A stretch of 64,000 nt of DNA from Gigantopelta aegis (taxonomy: Eukaryota; Mollusca; Gastropoda; Neomphalida; Peltospiridae). The notes beneath the pieces are model-generated. The model was not told the DNA's origin. It saw nothing but the letters and a program-made list of their open reading frames with translations, and did not search any database. Every line of letters starts with the position of its first letter. The stretch's first letter is position 1. Position numbers and translations under genes: made by a program. Of the stretch, positions 23,901 through 31,974 are shown piece by piece. The DNA is taken from NCBI RefSeq assembly GCF_016097555.1, contig NC_054713.1, positions 40,219,523-40,283,522 on the forward strand, read 5' to 3'.

Positions 23901-25369
23901 GAAAAGACCAATTAACTAAGGAAACACTCTGATTATCATTTCAGTACGTGGGTTAATGCATGGACAAAACACAATACAGTTATTTCAACACTTTGACAAT
24001 GGTGGTTTATTTTGTATTGAAGAATAATATATACTTACTGATGGCTTACTGGGATGGATATTAGTACAGAACATTGCGATGCATCCGCAAAAATCAGGTA
24101 CGTTTTGTTTCTTCAGTTTCTAAGACTAATTCCTGACGTGACATGTTAAGTATTACGTAACCACCAGCTCACCAGAGGGCTTATTCACTGGGATGGTACA
24201 AAATGGCTGTGCCTGTTATATATAACAGCGGTCACATTTAACCATTTTATTAATTAAAGGAACATTCCTGAGTTTGCTGCAATTTTTAAGATGTTATCGA
24301 CTAACAGAAACTTTTTAACGATTGTAATTACATATATAATATATTTTTCTGCATAAAATATTAGTGGCTGTATATTAAACGTGTTTCTGATCGTTCTAAT
24401 ATTTGTACTAGGTTAAATTTCATTTTATTTCCTAAAAAAGATTTTTTCGTATGTACAAAATTATTTGAAAACAAATTCCAGTTTGGGCTTCTTACAAATA
24501 TTAAGACAACCAGAAACACATTGAATATACAGACACTGATATTCTAAACAATAAAAAATGTTTAATATGTAAGTTTAATCGCAGAAATATTTTATTAGTC
24601 AAAAACATCTTACAATGCAGGAAACTCGGGAATGTCCCTTTAACTATATGATTATACTTGTTGATATTAAGCAATAATGTACATTATATATTGCTGAATA
24701 TGCATACCAGTCCAAAAGTCTTGCTTAAGCATTCCTTTAACAATGTGGTTAGGACTTTAGGTAAAAGCAGATACAGAAATTTTAGCAGAGGGGTGTTTAG
24801 CTATGGGGTGTCTAGACTGTGCCAAGAAGTGTATAGTGGGGTAGAGTCATGTTACTCCAGAAAATTTAGTGATAAAATGTTCGGGTTAAGCCCCGAAACC
24901 TACTCCCTGCACATATGCAAGTAAGGCATAAATATAAAATAGACAAACAATAAAAATTAAATATAAAAAAAAACATTAAAAAAAACAAGAAATATAGCTT
25001 TACACAGATAGAAATATCGGTTTAGCCTACTTTCGGGTGTGGTTAGTCCAAAACGGTCCATGACAAGTCGGTAGATTACTAGATAGGGCCTACTGATCTA
25101 TTACTGCCATATCTAAACTAGCATGTGGTAATGTGGAAGGGTCATAGCGCCTCGAACCCTAAACCTTCGACAAATAGTATAAAGACTACACAGAATTATG
25201 AATATGTATATTAAGCTGCAAAGTGAAAAATAATTAAAAATTGATTGTCATCGATTGCGTTTCTACATCAGCAGACGACAACACAAACACAAATAGTTAA
25301 ACAAAAACAATTACCTATTACAATCTGTTTTACAGGTGACATAAACAAAGATGAGTCTATTTTTGACAT
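14436..25369 (-). CDS. RRM plus TatD-like (TATDN1-type) protein with C-terminal membrane anchor
   Basis: Seven exons: 25369-25315, 21910-21736, 20976-20744, 19653-19555, 18114-17948, 16667-16484, 14974-14436. All junctions are GT-AG and in phase, giving 483 residues. Residues about 14-88 form an RRM (QIVIGNI as RNP2; KGFAAVSI as RNP1, with one aromatic lost). About 129-430 match TatD hydrolases: FDAGVYLT, then VKKMVVLGANVHQC, VAIGECGLD with Glu219, and SEPCSLPSML near the end. TatD enzymes use His and Asp residues that are absent here: HPH is GPK (190-192), the next His is Glu258, HCF is VSF (281-283), and ETD is GSA (336-338). It is therefore probably a pseudoenzyme. Residues 446-468 are one hydrophobic helix, so it may be tail-anchored with the rest facing the cytosol. 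Function is unknown; RNA binding is inferred from the RRM. The start is the first ATG of exon 1. Confidence 0.8.
15166..15355. mobile_element. Palindromic MITE inside a SINE-A tail fragment
   Basis: GTTTGTTTTGTTTAACGACA (15168-15187) is a SINE-A tail broken off at about 15205. Directly after it is a hairpin: CATATTGAATTTTTAGATTT with GGGTGTTATTGTCTATTTGA on the left, reversed on the right up to 15350. The stem is about 60 bases. Confidence 0.7.
15578..15808 (-). mobile_element. SINE-A copy in intron 6
   Basis: Tail (TCATCGGCTATTCGATGTC), body (GCACCATCCCACAGACAGGA) and head (CCAATGGGCCCACC, CGCATCAAGTG) in reverse. The outer head is cut off exactly where the 51-bp array begins. Confidence 0.8.
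15809..16530 (-). repeat. 51-bp tandem array made of the exon 6 end and its splice donor
   Basis: About 15 units; two are cut to 26 bp (near 16065 and 16246). On the minus strand each unit reads TACAAGAAGGCTTCTATATC, then TACATACACG, then GTCAGTAGATAG. The first part is the end of exon 6 (VQEGFYIYIH) and the second is its donor with the following intron. The unit nearest the exon (16472-16522) contains the functional junction at 16484/16483. Nearly every other unit keeps GTCAGT. The unit is a multiple of three, but reading past the donor meets TAG at once. Confidence 0.85.
16484..16667 (-). CDS. RRM-TatD gene, exon 6
   Basis: Entry phase 0, exit phase 1. It encodes residues 244-304 (IQLSIKLKKPLVVIEKQAH to QEGFYIYIH). 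In TatD enzymes the PLVVI is followed by a metal-binding His; here it is Glu258. The last 30 bases belong to the 51-bp array. The donor chosen, CACG then GTCAGT, restores the phase of exon 7 (codon G305). Both ends of this exon have been copied into their introns. Confidence 0.85.
16693..17006. mobile_element. MITE of the AGGGACATTCC family, one end truncated
   Basis: Shares TTTCCTGCATTGTAAGATGT, TCAATGTGTTTCTGGTCATC and ACATCTTAAAAATTGCAGCA with the element at 24258-24639. The right end, CCCAGGAATGTCCCTATAA, is nearly intact; the left end has lost its outer 15-20 bases. Confidence 0.75.
17066..17267 (-). mobile_element. SINE-A variant b inserted in a duplicated copy of exon 6
   Basis: A 14-bp direct repeat, CTTCTTTAACTTGA, flanks the element (17052-17065 and 17268-17281). 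This is the normal target duplication of a retroposed SINE. It split the middle acceptor copy, so the duplication of the exon edge came before this insertion. The head is truncated. Confidence 0.85.
17550..17872 (+). mobile_element. SINE-A variant b, full length
   Basis: Forward copy with complete head (GAGGGATGTAGCCTAGTGGT, GGGATCGATCCCCGTCGGTG), body (GATCCCTTGCTGTTAATCGA) and variant b tail (CCATATGCCCGACGCCATAT, GTTGAGTGCGTCGTTAAATA). It lies in intron 5 of the minus-strand gene, antisense to it. Confidence 0.9.
17948..18114 (-). CDS. RRM-TatD gene, exon 5
   Basis: Residues 188-243, entry phase 1, exit phase 0. It contains GLGPKHAPFWTDEAE, where TatD enzymes have G-V/I-H-P-H, so the metal-binding His is replaced. 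It also has HCVAIGECGLDL, with the Glu219 that is the one conserved metal ligand. The SSQSQQLYAFEKQ end corresponds to the conserved Q-x-x-x-F-x-x-Q helix. Confidence 0.85.
18120..18310. repeat. Imperfect tandem duplication in intron 4
   Basis: GCCATCACTTATAACA, AGTCTTCATATTTTCTCATA and TTCATATTTTG occur at about 18137-18200 and again at 18245-18305. No exon sequence is included. Confidence 0.7.
18800..19055. mobile_element. MITE, GGACCAATTTCACAA ends
   Basis: GGACCAATTTCACAACACAA with TCGTAAG at the left is answered by CTTACGATGTTTTGTGAAAT at the right. Internal landmarks are TTGCACGTAAACGTAAATTT and CAAACACGTGTAAACTGGTA. A related copy at 48650-49130 carries a further insertion. Confidence 0.7.
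19065..19128 (-). mobile_element. SINE-D fragment
   Basis: GGTTCAAGCATGCTGTCCTT and GGGCTGTCTGTCTAAGTG match the middle of SINE-D at 14085-14135. The rest is missing; it abuts the next element. Confidence 0.5.
19129..19376. mobile_element. hAT-like MITE, GTTTCTGCCAGA ends
   Basis: GTTTCTGCCAGAAAGACATT on the left and CCCTCTGGCAGAAACCCTG on the right form inverted ends. Internal landmarks are GGTATGGCGCTATGGAATTG and GGGTTAGGTTAAGAAAATCA. The CAGGGTTTCTGCC start is hAT-like; no transposase is present. Further copies lie at 41.0-42.0, 43.5 and 50.2 kb. Confidence 0.65.
19555..19653 (-). CDS. RRM-TatD gene, exon 4
   Basis: Residues 155-188. It encodes VKKMVVLGANVHQCEQAL, then GLCRLFSGSLFCTAG. 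This is the second beta strand of the TatD barrel and the start of the strand that normally ends in the H-P-H motif. Entry phase 1, exit phase 1, donor GCAG then GTACAG. Confidence 0.8.
19691..20016 (-). mobile_element. SINE-A variant b, full length
   Basis: Complete reversed copy from the (GAAA)n tail through CACTCAACACATTTTATTTA and CCATCCCACAGACAGGGTAG to ACGGGGATCGATCCCAGACC and CTGGGCTACGTCC. It lies in intron 3. Confidence 0.9.
20175..20470 (-). mobile_element. SINE-A, full length
   Basis: Reversed copy with tail (GTTTGTTTTGATTAATGACA), body (ACACCATCCCACAGACAGGA) and head (ATGGGGATCGATCCTAGACT, CGAGCGCCACATCCC). A G-rich run at 20154-20173 lies directly before it. Confidence 0.85.
20547..20715 (-). 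mobile_element. SINE-A variant b, large internal deletion
   Basis: The variant b tail (GAAATGTTTTACTTAACAAT, CTCAACATTATTTTAATTAC) joins directly to the head (GATCCTAGACCGACCGCGCA, CCACTGGGTTACATCCCGCC). The body between them is missing. The head ends about 30 bases before exon 3. Confidence 0.8.
20744..20976 (-). CDS. RRM-TatD gene, exon 3
   Basis: Residues 77-155. It starts with the end of the RRM (NMKGHRITVVL matches the usual last strand). A linker follows (SEDFKISKSTRWQQEETG), then the start of the TatD barrel, KLFDAGVYLTHPKF. TATDN1-type proteins have D-I-G-x-N-L-T at this point, so the domain joint is clear and both domains share this exon. That argues for a true fusion rather than two genes. 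Confidence 0.85.
21028..21138 (+). repeat. (TGAG)n then (TGAA)n microsatellite
   Basis: About 20 TGAG units followed by seven TGAA units, in intron 2. A SINE-A tail follows at once, so the run probably grew from the SINE target or tail. Confidence 0.95.
21141..21447 (-). mobile_element. SINE-A, full length
   Basis: Reversed copy with tail (GTTTGTTTTGTTTAATGACA), body (GCACCATCCCACAGACAGAA) and head (CCACCAACAGGGATCAATCC, CCACTGGGTTGCATCCCACC). Confidence 0.85.
21736..21910 (-). CDS. RRM-TatD gene, exon 2 (RRM core)
   Basis: Residues 19-77. It carries GNIRKDTTIEDLKDCFSQL (end of strand 1 and helix 1), FRIAVDKKGKQKGFAAVSI (strands 2-3 with RNP1) and ITLVNDFLNYNG (helix 2). Entry phase 1, exit phase 2. 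The alpha/beta pattern and the RNP motifs together support an RRM rather than chance similarity. Confidence 0.8.
21958..22232 (-). mobile_element. SINE-A copy with shortened head
   Basis: Tail (TTTGCTTTGCTTAACGACAC), body (GCACCATCCCACAGACAGGA) and a short head (GCGAGTGCTTTACCATTGCA) in reverse. The B-box region is deleted. Confidence 0.8.
22490..22720 (+). mobile_element. Degenerate SINE-A
   Basis: A forward copy with GGGCTATTCCTTATTCCAGC, CAGTGCATCACAACTGGTAT and TATCCTGTCTGTGGGATGA. The 5' part is duplicated: the GGGCTATTCC / CCAGTGCAC module occurs at about 22497 and 22548. Confidence 0.65.
22721..23162. other. Intron 1 stretch, repeat-like
   Basis: AATTCCATGACTTTTTGAAA near 22806 and CCAGGAATTTCATGACCTAT near 23026 suggest inverted ends of an old MITE. 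No gene is seen. Confidence 0.4.
23163..24736 (+). mobile_element. TTAA-bounded element, left member of an opposed pair
   Basis: Begins AGGGAGAGTAA-like sequence after TTATA and ends ATTCC before TTAA (24737-24740). The reverse complement of this element is 25781-27935; shared landmarks are CCCGGACCACCAACACATAC, TCTGTGGGACTACGTAAT and GCATACCAGTCCAAAAG. A younger 382-bp MITE (24258-24639) is nested in it. Without that insert the element is about 1.19 kb. It is non-coding. Confidence 0.75.
24258..24639. mobile_element. TTAA-target MITE nested in the left element
   Basis: The inverted ends are AGGAACATTCCTGAGTTTGC and its counterpart GAAACTCGGGAATGTCCCT. It is flanked by TTAA on both sides. 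The opposed element has the undisturbed site (CAATTAAATATAATAATATA on its complement), which proves insertion at TTAA. It is the same family as 16693-17006. Confidence 0.85.
25315..25369 (-). CDS. RRM-TatD gene, exon 1 (start codon)
   Basis: ATG at 25369 begins residues 1-18, MSKIDSSLFMSPVKQIVI, ending in phase 1 at ATAG before GTAATTG. QIVIG is RNP2, so the RRM is split right after its first strand. No in-frame ATG was found further upstream that is better placed. The 5' untranslated region and promoter must lie in 25370-25780. Confidence 0.75.
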
Positions 25370-25780
25370 TGTTGCTCTCTGTTTAGCCTACATACAATAC
25401 ATGATATAACAGATTTCGCAACAAATCGGCATCGCTTCCTTTTCTTTTGCTAACGCAGATTTAATTTTTGTTTACTACATAAGAGTTATCTCCCCATGTA
25501 AGGTGACAGAGAAGCAAATTGGCCAATCAGTGTTCCGTTATCCTCGAGTTGTGTCCGGTGATTACCAAGAGAAAGTGTAAGAAGCGCGGTAAATTTGTAT
25601 ATGCTTTGGCAACTAAACTATTATAAAAACATATCTAAATTACGAAAGGATATATTAGTCTGTGTTACTTCAGACAACTTTATTTCAGAAGCGAACTTTT
25701 CATTATGTTAGATAATCAAAAATAAAGTGCACAAAGGATAAAATACAGATCTGCAATTCAATTCTAAAATAAATACTTAA
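25370..25780 (-). promoter_or_regulatory. Presumed promoter and 5' UTR of the RRM-TatD gene
   Basis: The only unique DNA between the start codon and the neighbouring transposon. It includes GAAGCGCGGTAAATTTG and is otherwise AT-rich. I see no clear TATA box. The call rests on position only. Confidence 0.4.
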
Positions 25781-27935
25781 AGGAATGTTTAAGCAAGGCT
25801 TTTGGACTGGTATGCATATTCAACGATATATAATGCACATTATTGCTTAATATCAACAAGTATATTATTATATTTAATTGATAAAACGGTTAAATGTGAC
25901 GGCTATTAGATATAACGGACACAGCCATTTTGTTCCATTCCAGTGGCGAGCTGGTGGTTACGTAATACTTAACGCGTAACGTCAGGAATGAGTCTTAGAA
26001 CTAGAGAAACAAAATCTATATGGATTTTGCGGGATGATAAAATAGTCATGCAATGTTCTGTAGTGATATATATCCCAATAAGCCTGCAATAAGTATATAT
26101 TATTTTTCAATACAAAATTAAACACCATTGTCAAAGTGGCTACACAAGTCGAAATAATTGCATTAACCTACGTACTGAAATGATACATGGAGTGTTTTCG
26201 TAGTTAATTGGTCTATGCTGTTAGTTGCCCTACCTGTGATTCCTGATTGGCAGGTGTGTATTTGGTTGGTAACCGGACGAGCCAATTAATTGACGCTGTC
26301 TAGACACAAAAATACATACCGGTATTGTGTCATCTTACCTGTCGCCAATAAAATGGTAATGGATATGGTTTATTACTGTAAATAGTTCTGTAAAACTAAT
26401 GATTAAGTAGACTTTCCCATCTTAAACCACAGAACTGACCAATTACGTAGTCCCAAAGAAAAGAAAATTATCACTTGGGTATCGTGGGTTGTCGTTTTTG
26501 CTCCAACGTACCAATAGGCCTAAGGCCGCGATCACATTTATCCGTTTTTTCCTTCCGCTTCCGCTCCCGCACCCGTTATCCGTCGTCAGTCAAATTCGAT
26601 TGTATTGAAATCAATGCGTGCAAACAGACCTATCCGTCTCCGCTTCCGCACACTTACACTCGTCCGCACAAATCGTTCCTGGACCGATTTTGACTGAAGC
26701 GGACAATGGATGCGGATAGGATTCCCACAGTGTGACGTCATATTTAGGGTATTTCCTGACCTCGCGATTCAATTCTTCGTAGATACAGCTCTAATTACAT
26801 AAATATCTGTCTGTCTGTGTGTCTGTATATATGTCTGTGTGTTTGTGTGTGTAAGTTATTTCATTATTCCATCAATGTAAATATTTTCATAATTAATTTT
26901 TATAGGGGGGGTGTGGTAAGGTGGGGTTCAAACATACCCCAACCCATCAAGTACTTTCATATTTTGTTAAAGGTCAAATACCACCCATTCCCACGAAAAA
27001 TAAGTGATACAGGTATGCCACTGAATACATTTACACGTGAAATCACAGTATTCATGAATTTCTTGTTGAAATGATGACTTAATATCGACCAATGGCTATA
27101 AGTACTAGTAATTTATAATCAATTTGCTATAAATACGAAAACGTTATTGTCTGCAGTGTCTTTTACTGGTGAAATGTATATGTTTCTAAGGTACGTAGTT
27201 ATGTAGGTTGTTGGTCTGGCACCTTTTCATCGTCTTCTTTCTCCTTTTTCCATACCAATACATTAGCAAAACATCATCATCATCATCATCATCATCATCA
27301 TTGCAGCGGACTTGTAGGTATTTCGACATGTCGAATAATTAGGGATATTTGTTGTATGCTTCGAAGTATATATACCCTACAACACACGTGAATATCAAGT
27401 ATTCTCGTGCAGCAACTGTAGACATGCATTTTTGTTAAAATTACTGACAGGTGTGTTCGTAAGCAACGGACAACGGACGACGGATAACGGGTGCGGGAGC
27501 GGGAGCGGAGAGTAAAAAGCGGATAAATGTGATCGCGGCTTAAGTGTACATGTTTCCTATGGATTATATACTATAACCCCATTGTGTTCCGTTAATTGAA
27601 CGTGAAATATATTTACTTAAACAGTTTGTTATATTATCTTATCACGTCATTTATGTTGTTTTATAAGTCAGGTTGATCAAAGAGAAGCGCCTTGTAGAAA
27701 ATTATTGCTTTTGTTTACACTGTTGGTCAGGAGCTGACGTCACTTCGCCCCAAACTAGCTGTACCGAACGCCTCGAAAAGAAAAGAAACGGCTGCCCCCA
27801 GTTAGCAGGAATAATCACGTTTTTTTATTAACACTAAAATTACGCGTTTTTCATTTGTCAAAGCGTCAGTATGTGTTGGTGGTCCGGGTATGCATCTTTC
27901 CAACACATAAGACTCATGTTTTAGTTACTCTCCCT
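25781..27935 (-). mobile_element. TTAA-bounded element, right member of the opposed pair
   Basis: Lies between TTAA at 25777-25780 and TTAA at 27936-27939. It starts AGGAATGTTTAAGCAAGGC and ends GTTACTCTCCCT. It carries a 1,017-bp PIF/Harbinger-type insert. Without it the element is about 1.14 kb, close to its partner. Because each member has its own TTAA borders, two separate insertions are more likely than one foldback element. Confidence 0.75.
26524..27540. mobile_element. PIF/Harbinger-type non-autonomous transposon
   Basis: Terminal inverted repeats of about 65 bases: GGCCGCGATCACATTTATCC at the left, GGATAAATGTGATCGCGGCT at the right, followed inward by matching CCGTTATCCGTCGTC sequence. 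The flanking 3-bp TAA duplication (26521-26523 and 27541-27543) fits PIF/Harbinger. The empty site (CCAATAGGCCTAATAAT on the complement, near 23565-23580) is preserved in the opposed element. No transposase frame is seen; the interior has a (CAT)n run at 27267-27302. Confidence 0.85.
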
Positions 27936-28147
27936 TTAATTTCAAAACACAAATAACGATTAAGTTAGAGTACCCATTCCTAGCATTTGAACACCTCTGA
28001 AAATGATCAAAAGTTTATATTCGTGGCAAAAAAAAAAAAAGAGTAGCAAAACATGTTATTACTTTTACTATCATATTGTTATTACTTAGCAGTTGGGTTG
28101 TCTGAGAGGATAAATCATAATGAATACTGTTAAACCATCGATTACGG
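27936..28147. other. Short gene-free stretch
   Basis: Nothing recognised apart from an A-rich tract near 28027-28039. Confidence 0.4.
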
Positions 28148-28468
28148 TACGTTTACTCCGATTGATTGATTGATTGATTGAAAATTACAATCGTAAATTT
28201 GTGTACAACTTAATGAGGGCCTCGTAAGTTGGAGAACTTGTGCCCAATCCTTTAGTGTGTGTGTGTGTATGCGTGCGTGCGTGCGTGCGTGCGTGCGTGT
28301 GTGTGTAATATACATACGCGCGTGTATGTGTGTGCGTGTCCAATATAAACTAGTTTTTGAGGTCAATAATGTAGGTTTATTATTTTATTTTTTTCAACTC
28401 AGTATAAATAAAGATTCATATGCACACACTTCAAATATCGTTCATACGGGCCTGCTATATTGATTTTG

Positions 28469-28521
<53 letters not shown>

Positions 28522-28522
28522 A
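28148..28522. repeat. Cluster of microsatellites
   Basis: (GATT)n at 28159-28180, (TG)n/(CGTG)n at 28254-28310 and a 26-unit (AC)n at about 28470-28521. No gene; the open frames here are repeat translations. Confidence 0.9.
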
Positions 28523-29035
28523 AAAAAGAGTTAGGAACAAGAATCAAATTGTGTGGGGGGTAATTTTAGTCAGTGGTGGATCATATCCGGGAAATTAATG
28601 TCTACCATTAAAAAAAAAAAAAAAAAGCCTGAGACTTGATGAGTCCTTGAATACCAGTCATGATTGTACAAAATCTGTATCAGAATGAGCTAGCTTTGTT
28701 TAAAAATCGACATATAACGAACATGTAATGTGTATCAGAAGGCATGATACGCAGAACCGAAAAGTTGGTGCAGAATGGATGTTGGGGTTCTTGTTGTTTT
28801 GTTTTGTTTTGTTGGGGTTTTTTTGTTGTTGTTTTTTGGGGGGTTCTTTCTTTCTTTCTTTTTTTTTTTTTGGGGGGGGGGGTGGTGCAACTGAGTAGTT
28901 AATAGTCTAAAACTCCTTAAACAGAATTTTCTTTTAGTTTCTATAATTTCACAACAAACAAAAATTCCCTCATTCCCCGCTAGCAACGGCCCTACCATTC
29001 CGTATCCAAATGACCTTTTGTTCAGATTTACCAAG
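28523..29035. other. Gene-free stretch with homopolymers
   Basis: A poly-A run near 28610-28626 and a G/T-rich tract at about 28790-28886 with long T and G runs. No gene recognised. Confidence 0.5.
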
Positions 29036-29044
29036 GTAGTTAGG

Positions 29045-29742
29045 CAATCTAATTAAAATTAGCTCCACTATTACATGTGGATCTAACAGCAGCCAGTTGT
29101 AGCTCATGTCCACTAATCAAAACCTTACTTGCAGAATCATGCCAGCGATTTAAAAATAATTTGAAAACATTCCGAATTATCCTGAGGGTATACGACATGT
29201 TTCGTGTGAATTACGAATGCCTTAAAACATGTTTTATTTTATAAAATAAATAATTTGTAATGTAAAACTGAAGACTGATTTAGTTTTGTTTTTTTATAAA
29301 TAAATAAATAATTTTTAATGTAAAATTGAAGACTGATAACCCATGCCGTACGTATTGGTATGGTTCGCTGTACTGCGGCCACTAAAATAGACTCGCCCGA
29401 TATTTTTAGAATTTGTATGCTCCCAAATAACGTCGTAAAAGGCGAAGTGTGATTGGTCAATATTTAAATTATTATTTACAGACGAAATGTTACCTGGACA
29501 TTGGAGACTACGCTGTGTTGTTAGCAATCTGATTAAAATTAGTTCTACTGGTCTAAATAAGGCATTCGTAATTCACATGAAAACATATCGTATACCCTCA
29601 GAATAATTCGGAATATTTTCAAATTATTTTCAAATCACTGGCATGATTCTGCAAGTAAGGTTTTGATTGGTGGACATGAGCTCCAACTGGCTGCTGTTAG
29701 ATCCACATACATGTAATAGTGGAGCTAATTTTAATTAGATTG
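29045..29742. mobile_element. Second copy of the MULE-like long-TIR element
   Basis: Ends match 7965-8557 (CAATCTAATTAAAATTAGC and its complement). The flanks carry a 9-bp direct repeat, GTAGTTAGG (29036-29044 and 29743-29751). The interior is inverted relative to the first copy and contains an extra, shortened end sequence near 29523 (GCAATCTGATTAAAATTAG), so it was rearranged. Confidence 0.8.
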
Positions 29743-29751
29743 GTAGTTAGG

Positions 29752-30146
29752 ATATTAAAGTGGCAGACCCTAGTTTGTTTTAACTCTACGGCGTATTTTT
29801 CACTATTGGAGCCGTTTTTGATCATTGGAATCAGACATTATGTATATTGTATTGTTTTAGATTATCCATTTCCGTACAACCGAATTGTTTATGGTCACCC
29901 TGGTGTTTGTAATGCCACGCAATACATTTTTCATAATTCTAAAAAAAAACGTACGTACCTTTGAGAAGGAACGGTTATAGAGACGAGCTCTTGTCTATTT
30001 TAGGAGTAATTTCCTCGTGTTAAGAGTCACAGACTCTTGTTTCAATCTATTGTAACTAATTTATTCAGATGTGTTACAGGTGTATAGAATAACCAAACTT
30101 AATGTATATTTTCACGTGCTCAAACTAGGGTTTGCGACTTTAAGAT
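29752..30146 (+). mobile_element. MITE, AGTGGCAGACCCTAGTTTG family (family F), copy 1
   Basis: The left end is AAAGTGGCAGACCCTAGTTT and the right end is CAAACTAGGGTTTGCGACTT with TAA. Internal landmarks are CACCCTGGTGTTTGTAATGC, GAACGGTTATAGAGACGAGC and CAGACTCTTGTTTCAATCTA. Other copies are near 30736-31546, 40262-40862 and 53765-54095. Confidence 0.75.
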
Positions 30147-30227
30147 ATTAAAATACCATTTTAAAATTCATCCTCCACAATACACGACCAGCAGGTTCGT
30201 AGGAAAATTGTCCTTTTCGTAGGAACC

Positions 30228-30527
30228 AGGGTCCATATTTTCGAAGCAATCTTAGCCTACGAAATCGTAAAATCGTCGTAAGCTATGACGTCACTATGGC
30301 GTGCGCTGTAGTGACGTCACACCCTACGATGATTATAGGATTTCGTACGACTAAGATAGCTTCGAAAATATGGGCCCAGGGCCCATATTTTCGAAGCTCT
30401 TAATGCTACGAAATAGTAAAACCATCGTAGGGTGTGACGTCACTACAGCACACGCCATGGTGACGTCATAGCTTACGATAATTTTACGATTTCGTAGGCT
30501 AAGTTTGCTTCGAAAATATGAGCCCTG
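30228..30527. mobile_element. Two palindromic MITEs head to tail
   Basis: Each begins and ends with GGGCCCATATTTTCGAAGC or its complement. The centre is a long palindrome with TGACGTCAC motifs (TATGACGTCACTATGGCGTG). The first ends at about 30377 and the second starts at 30378 with almost no gap. Each is about 150 bases and would fold into one hairpin. Confidence 0.8.
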
Positions 30528-30735
30528 GGAGCCGGGCGGAGAGTAGGGACGAAAATATGCATGTGTTCTTTTCCTACTCTATATAACTAATATATAATGT
30601 AAATTTGGCTTGTCTCTTACCCCTACCCCCCCCCCCCCCACTAGAGACTATGCCACCAACCCTCCACTAGACTAGATAAGACAAAATAGCGCATATCTAG
30701 ATCACTAATAGTTCTGTTTGTAACGGAAATTAACC

Positions 30736-31546
30736 TTAAAGGGACACGCCCTAGTTGTTAACCATTACGCCGTTGGTTTTCGCTATTAAAGCCATTTTTT
30801 TCACAAATAAAATTGCACTTCCATTCACCTGAAGTGTTTTTTGGTAATCCTGGTAATCCTGGTGTTTGTAATACCACAAAACGCATTTTTCGTATTTCAT
30901 AAAATGCCACGGGCCTCTGAGAAAAAACCGTTGAGCAGACAAGGTCTAATCTATTTTTAGAGGGGATATTCCCATTTCAATGTCACAGACGTTGGTATAC
31001 CACGTGACCGTTATCATTTTGGTTCGGTTTGTTTTCTCGTGCACGGTTCGCGCAATCAACATCCGATTTGTTGTCGTTTGCTTGTTGTTCATTTGTGAGA
31101 TTTTTCTTCACAGTTCGTGAACAATTTCAGTAACAATAAAGTTCAGACAAGTAAGTATCTCAATACAAAACGTTACAAACCCTTAAAACCAATACTTTTG
31201 CTAAGTCTTACGATATCTGGAGAGGGGATACAACCAGAACAGAACAGTTGGAACATGTCCAGGAGAGGTGAAAGGAACGCACCCCAAGTCTGTGCGCACT
31301 CTGTGAAATTTGTCGTGACGTAGGCATTGTTGTGCTTCGAGCGACATCTACCGGTGACATCAGAATACTAACTTTCAAAATTATTTCAAGCAATTGGGAC
31401 ATGGGGATTCCCATGGTATTTATCGATATAAAACCTGCTTTTTCACTCCATTTGATAAAAAACGTGATCTAAGTGTGTTACAGGTTTGTAGATTAACCAA
31501 ATTATAATTTATTTTCACTGGATGGAACTAGGGCGTGCGGCATTGA
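30736..31546 (+). mobile_element. MITE family F, copy 2, enlarged by an insertion
   Basis: The left part (AAAGGGACACGCCCTAGTTG, CCTGGTGTTTGTAATACCAC) and the right end (GGAACTAGGGCGTGCGGCAT) match family F. The middle, roughly 31000-31440, is unrelated and may be an insertion. I recognise nothing coding in it. Confidence 0.6.
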
Positions 31547-31629
31547 AAGTTCCCAATGGAGGATCGATTTTCAAGATCCGTTGATATATATTAATTTCCA
31601 CTCCATACCACCCCGAATAGACATTTGAA

Positions 31630-31665
31630 CCCCCCCCCCCCACACACACACACACACACACACAC
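31630..31665. repeat. Poly-C and (CA)n
   Basis: A C run followed by about 14 CA units. Confidence 0.9.
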
Positions 31666-31862
31666 CCTGTTCAACCCGGAATCGACCTTTTTAACAACTT
31701 AATGACATAGGCGTACGGTCTATATCAGCGTACTTGAACTTTACTTGGATACAAGCACGAAAATAAGTTGAAATGAGTGAATGAATCTGACTGCTTAAAT
31801 AGCGTAATTATTAATTTTAACATATACAACGCTAGTTCATAACGCGCATTAAATATTTTCTC

Positions 31863-31948
31863 GGGGCGGGACGTAGCCCAGTAGTAAAGCGCTCGCTTGA
31901 TGCGCGGTTGGTTTTGGCTATTTCTCATTCCAGCGTCACGACTGGTGA
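31863..31948 (+). mobile_element. SINE-A head fragment
   Basis: GGGGCGGGACGTAGCCCAGT, AAAGCGCTCGCTTGATGCGC and CTATTTCTCATTCCAGC. It is a nearly consensus head with the B-box region deleted. Just before it lies a SINE-D-type tail (ACAAGCACGAAAATAAGTTG, 31752-31771). Confidence 0.75.
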
Positions 31949-31974
31949 AAAAACAACTAAAAGCACGCATCTAC

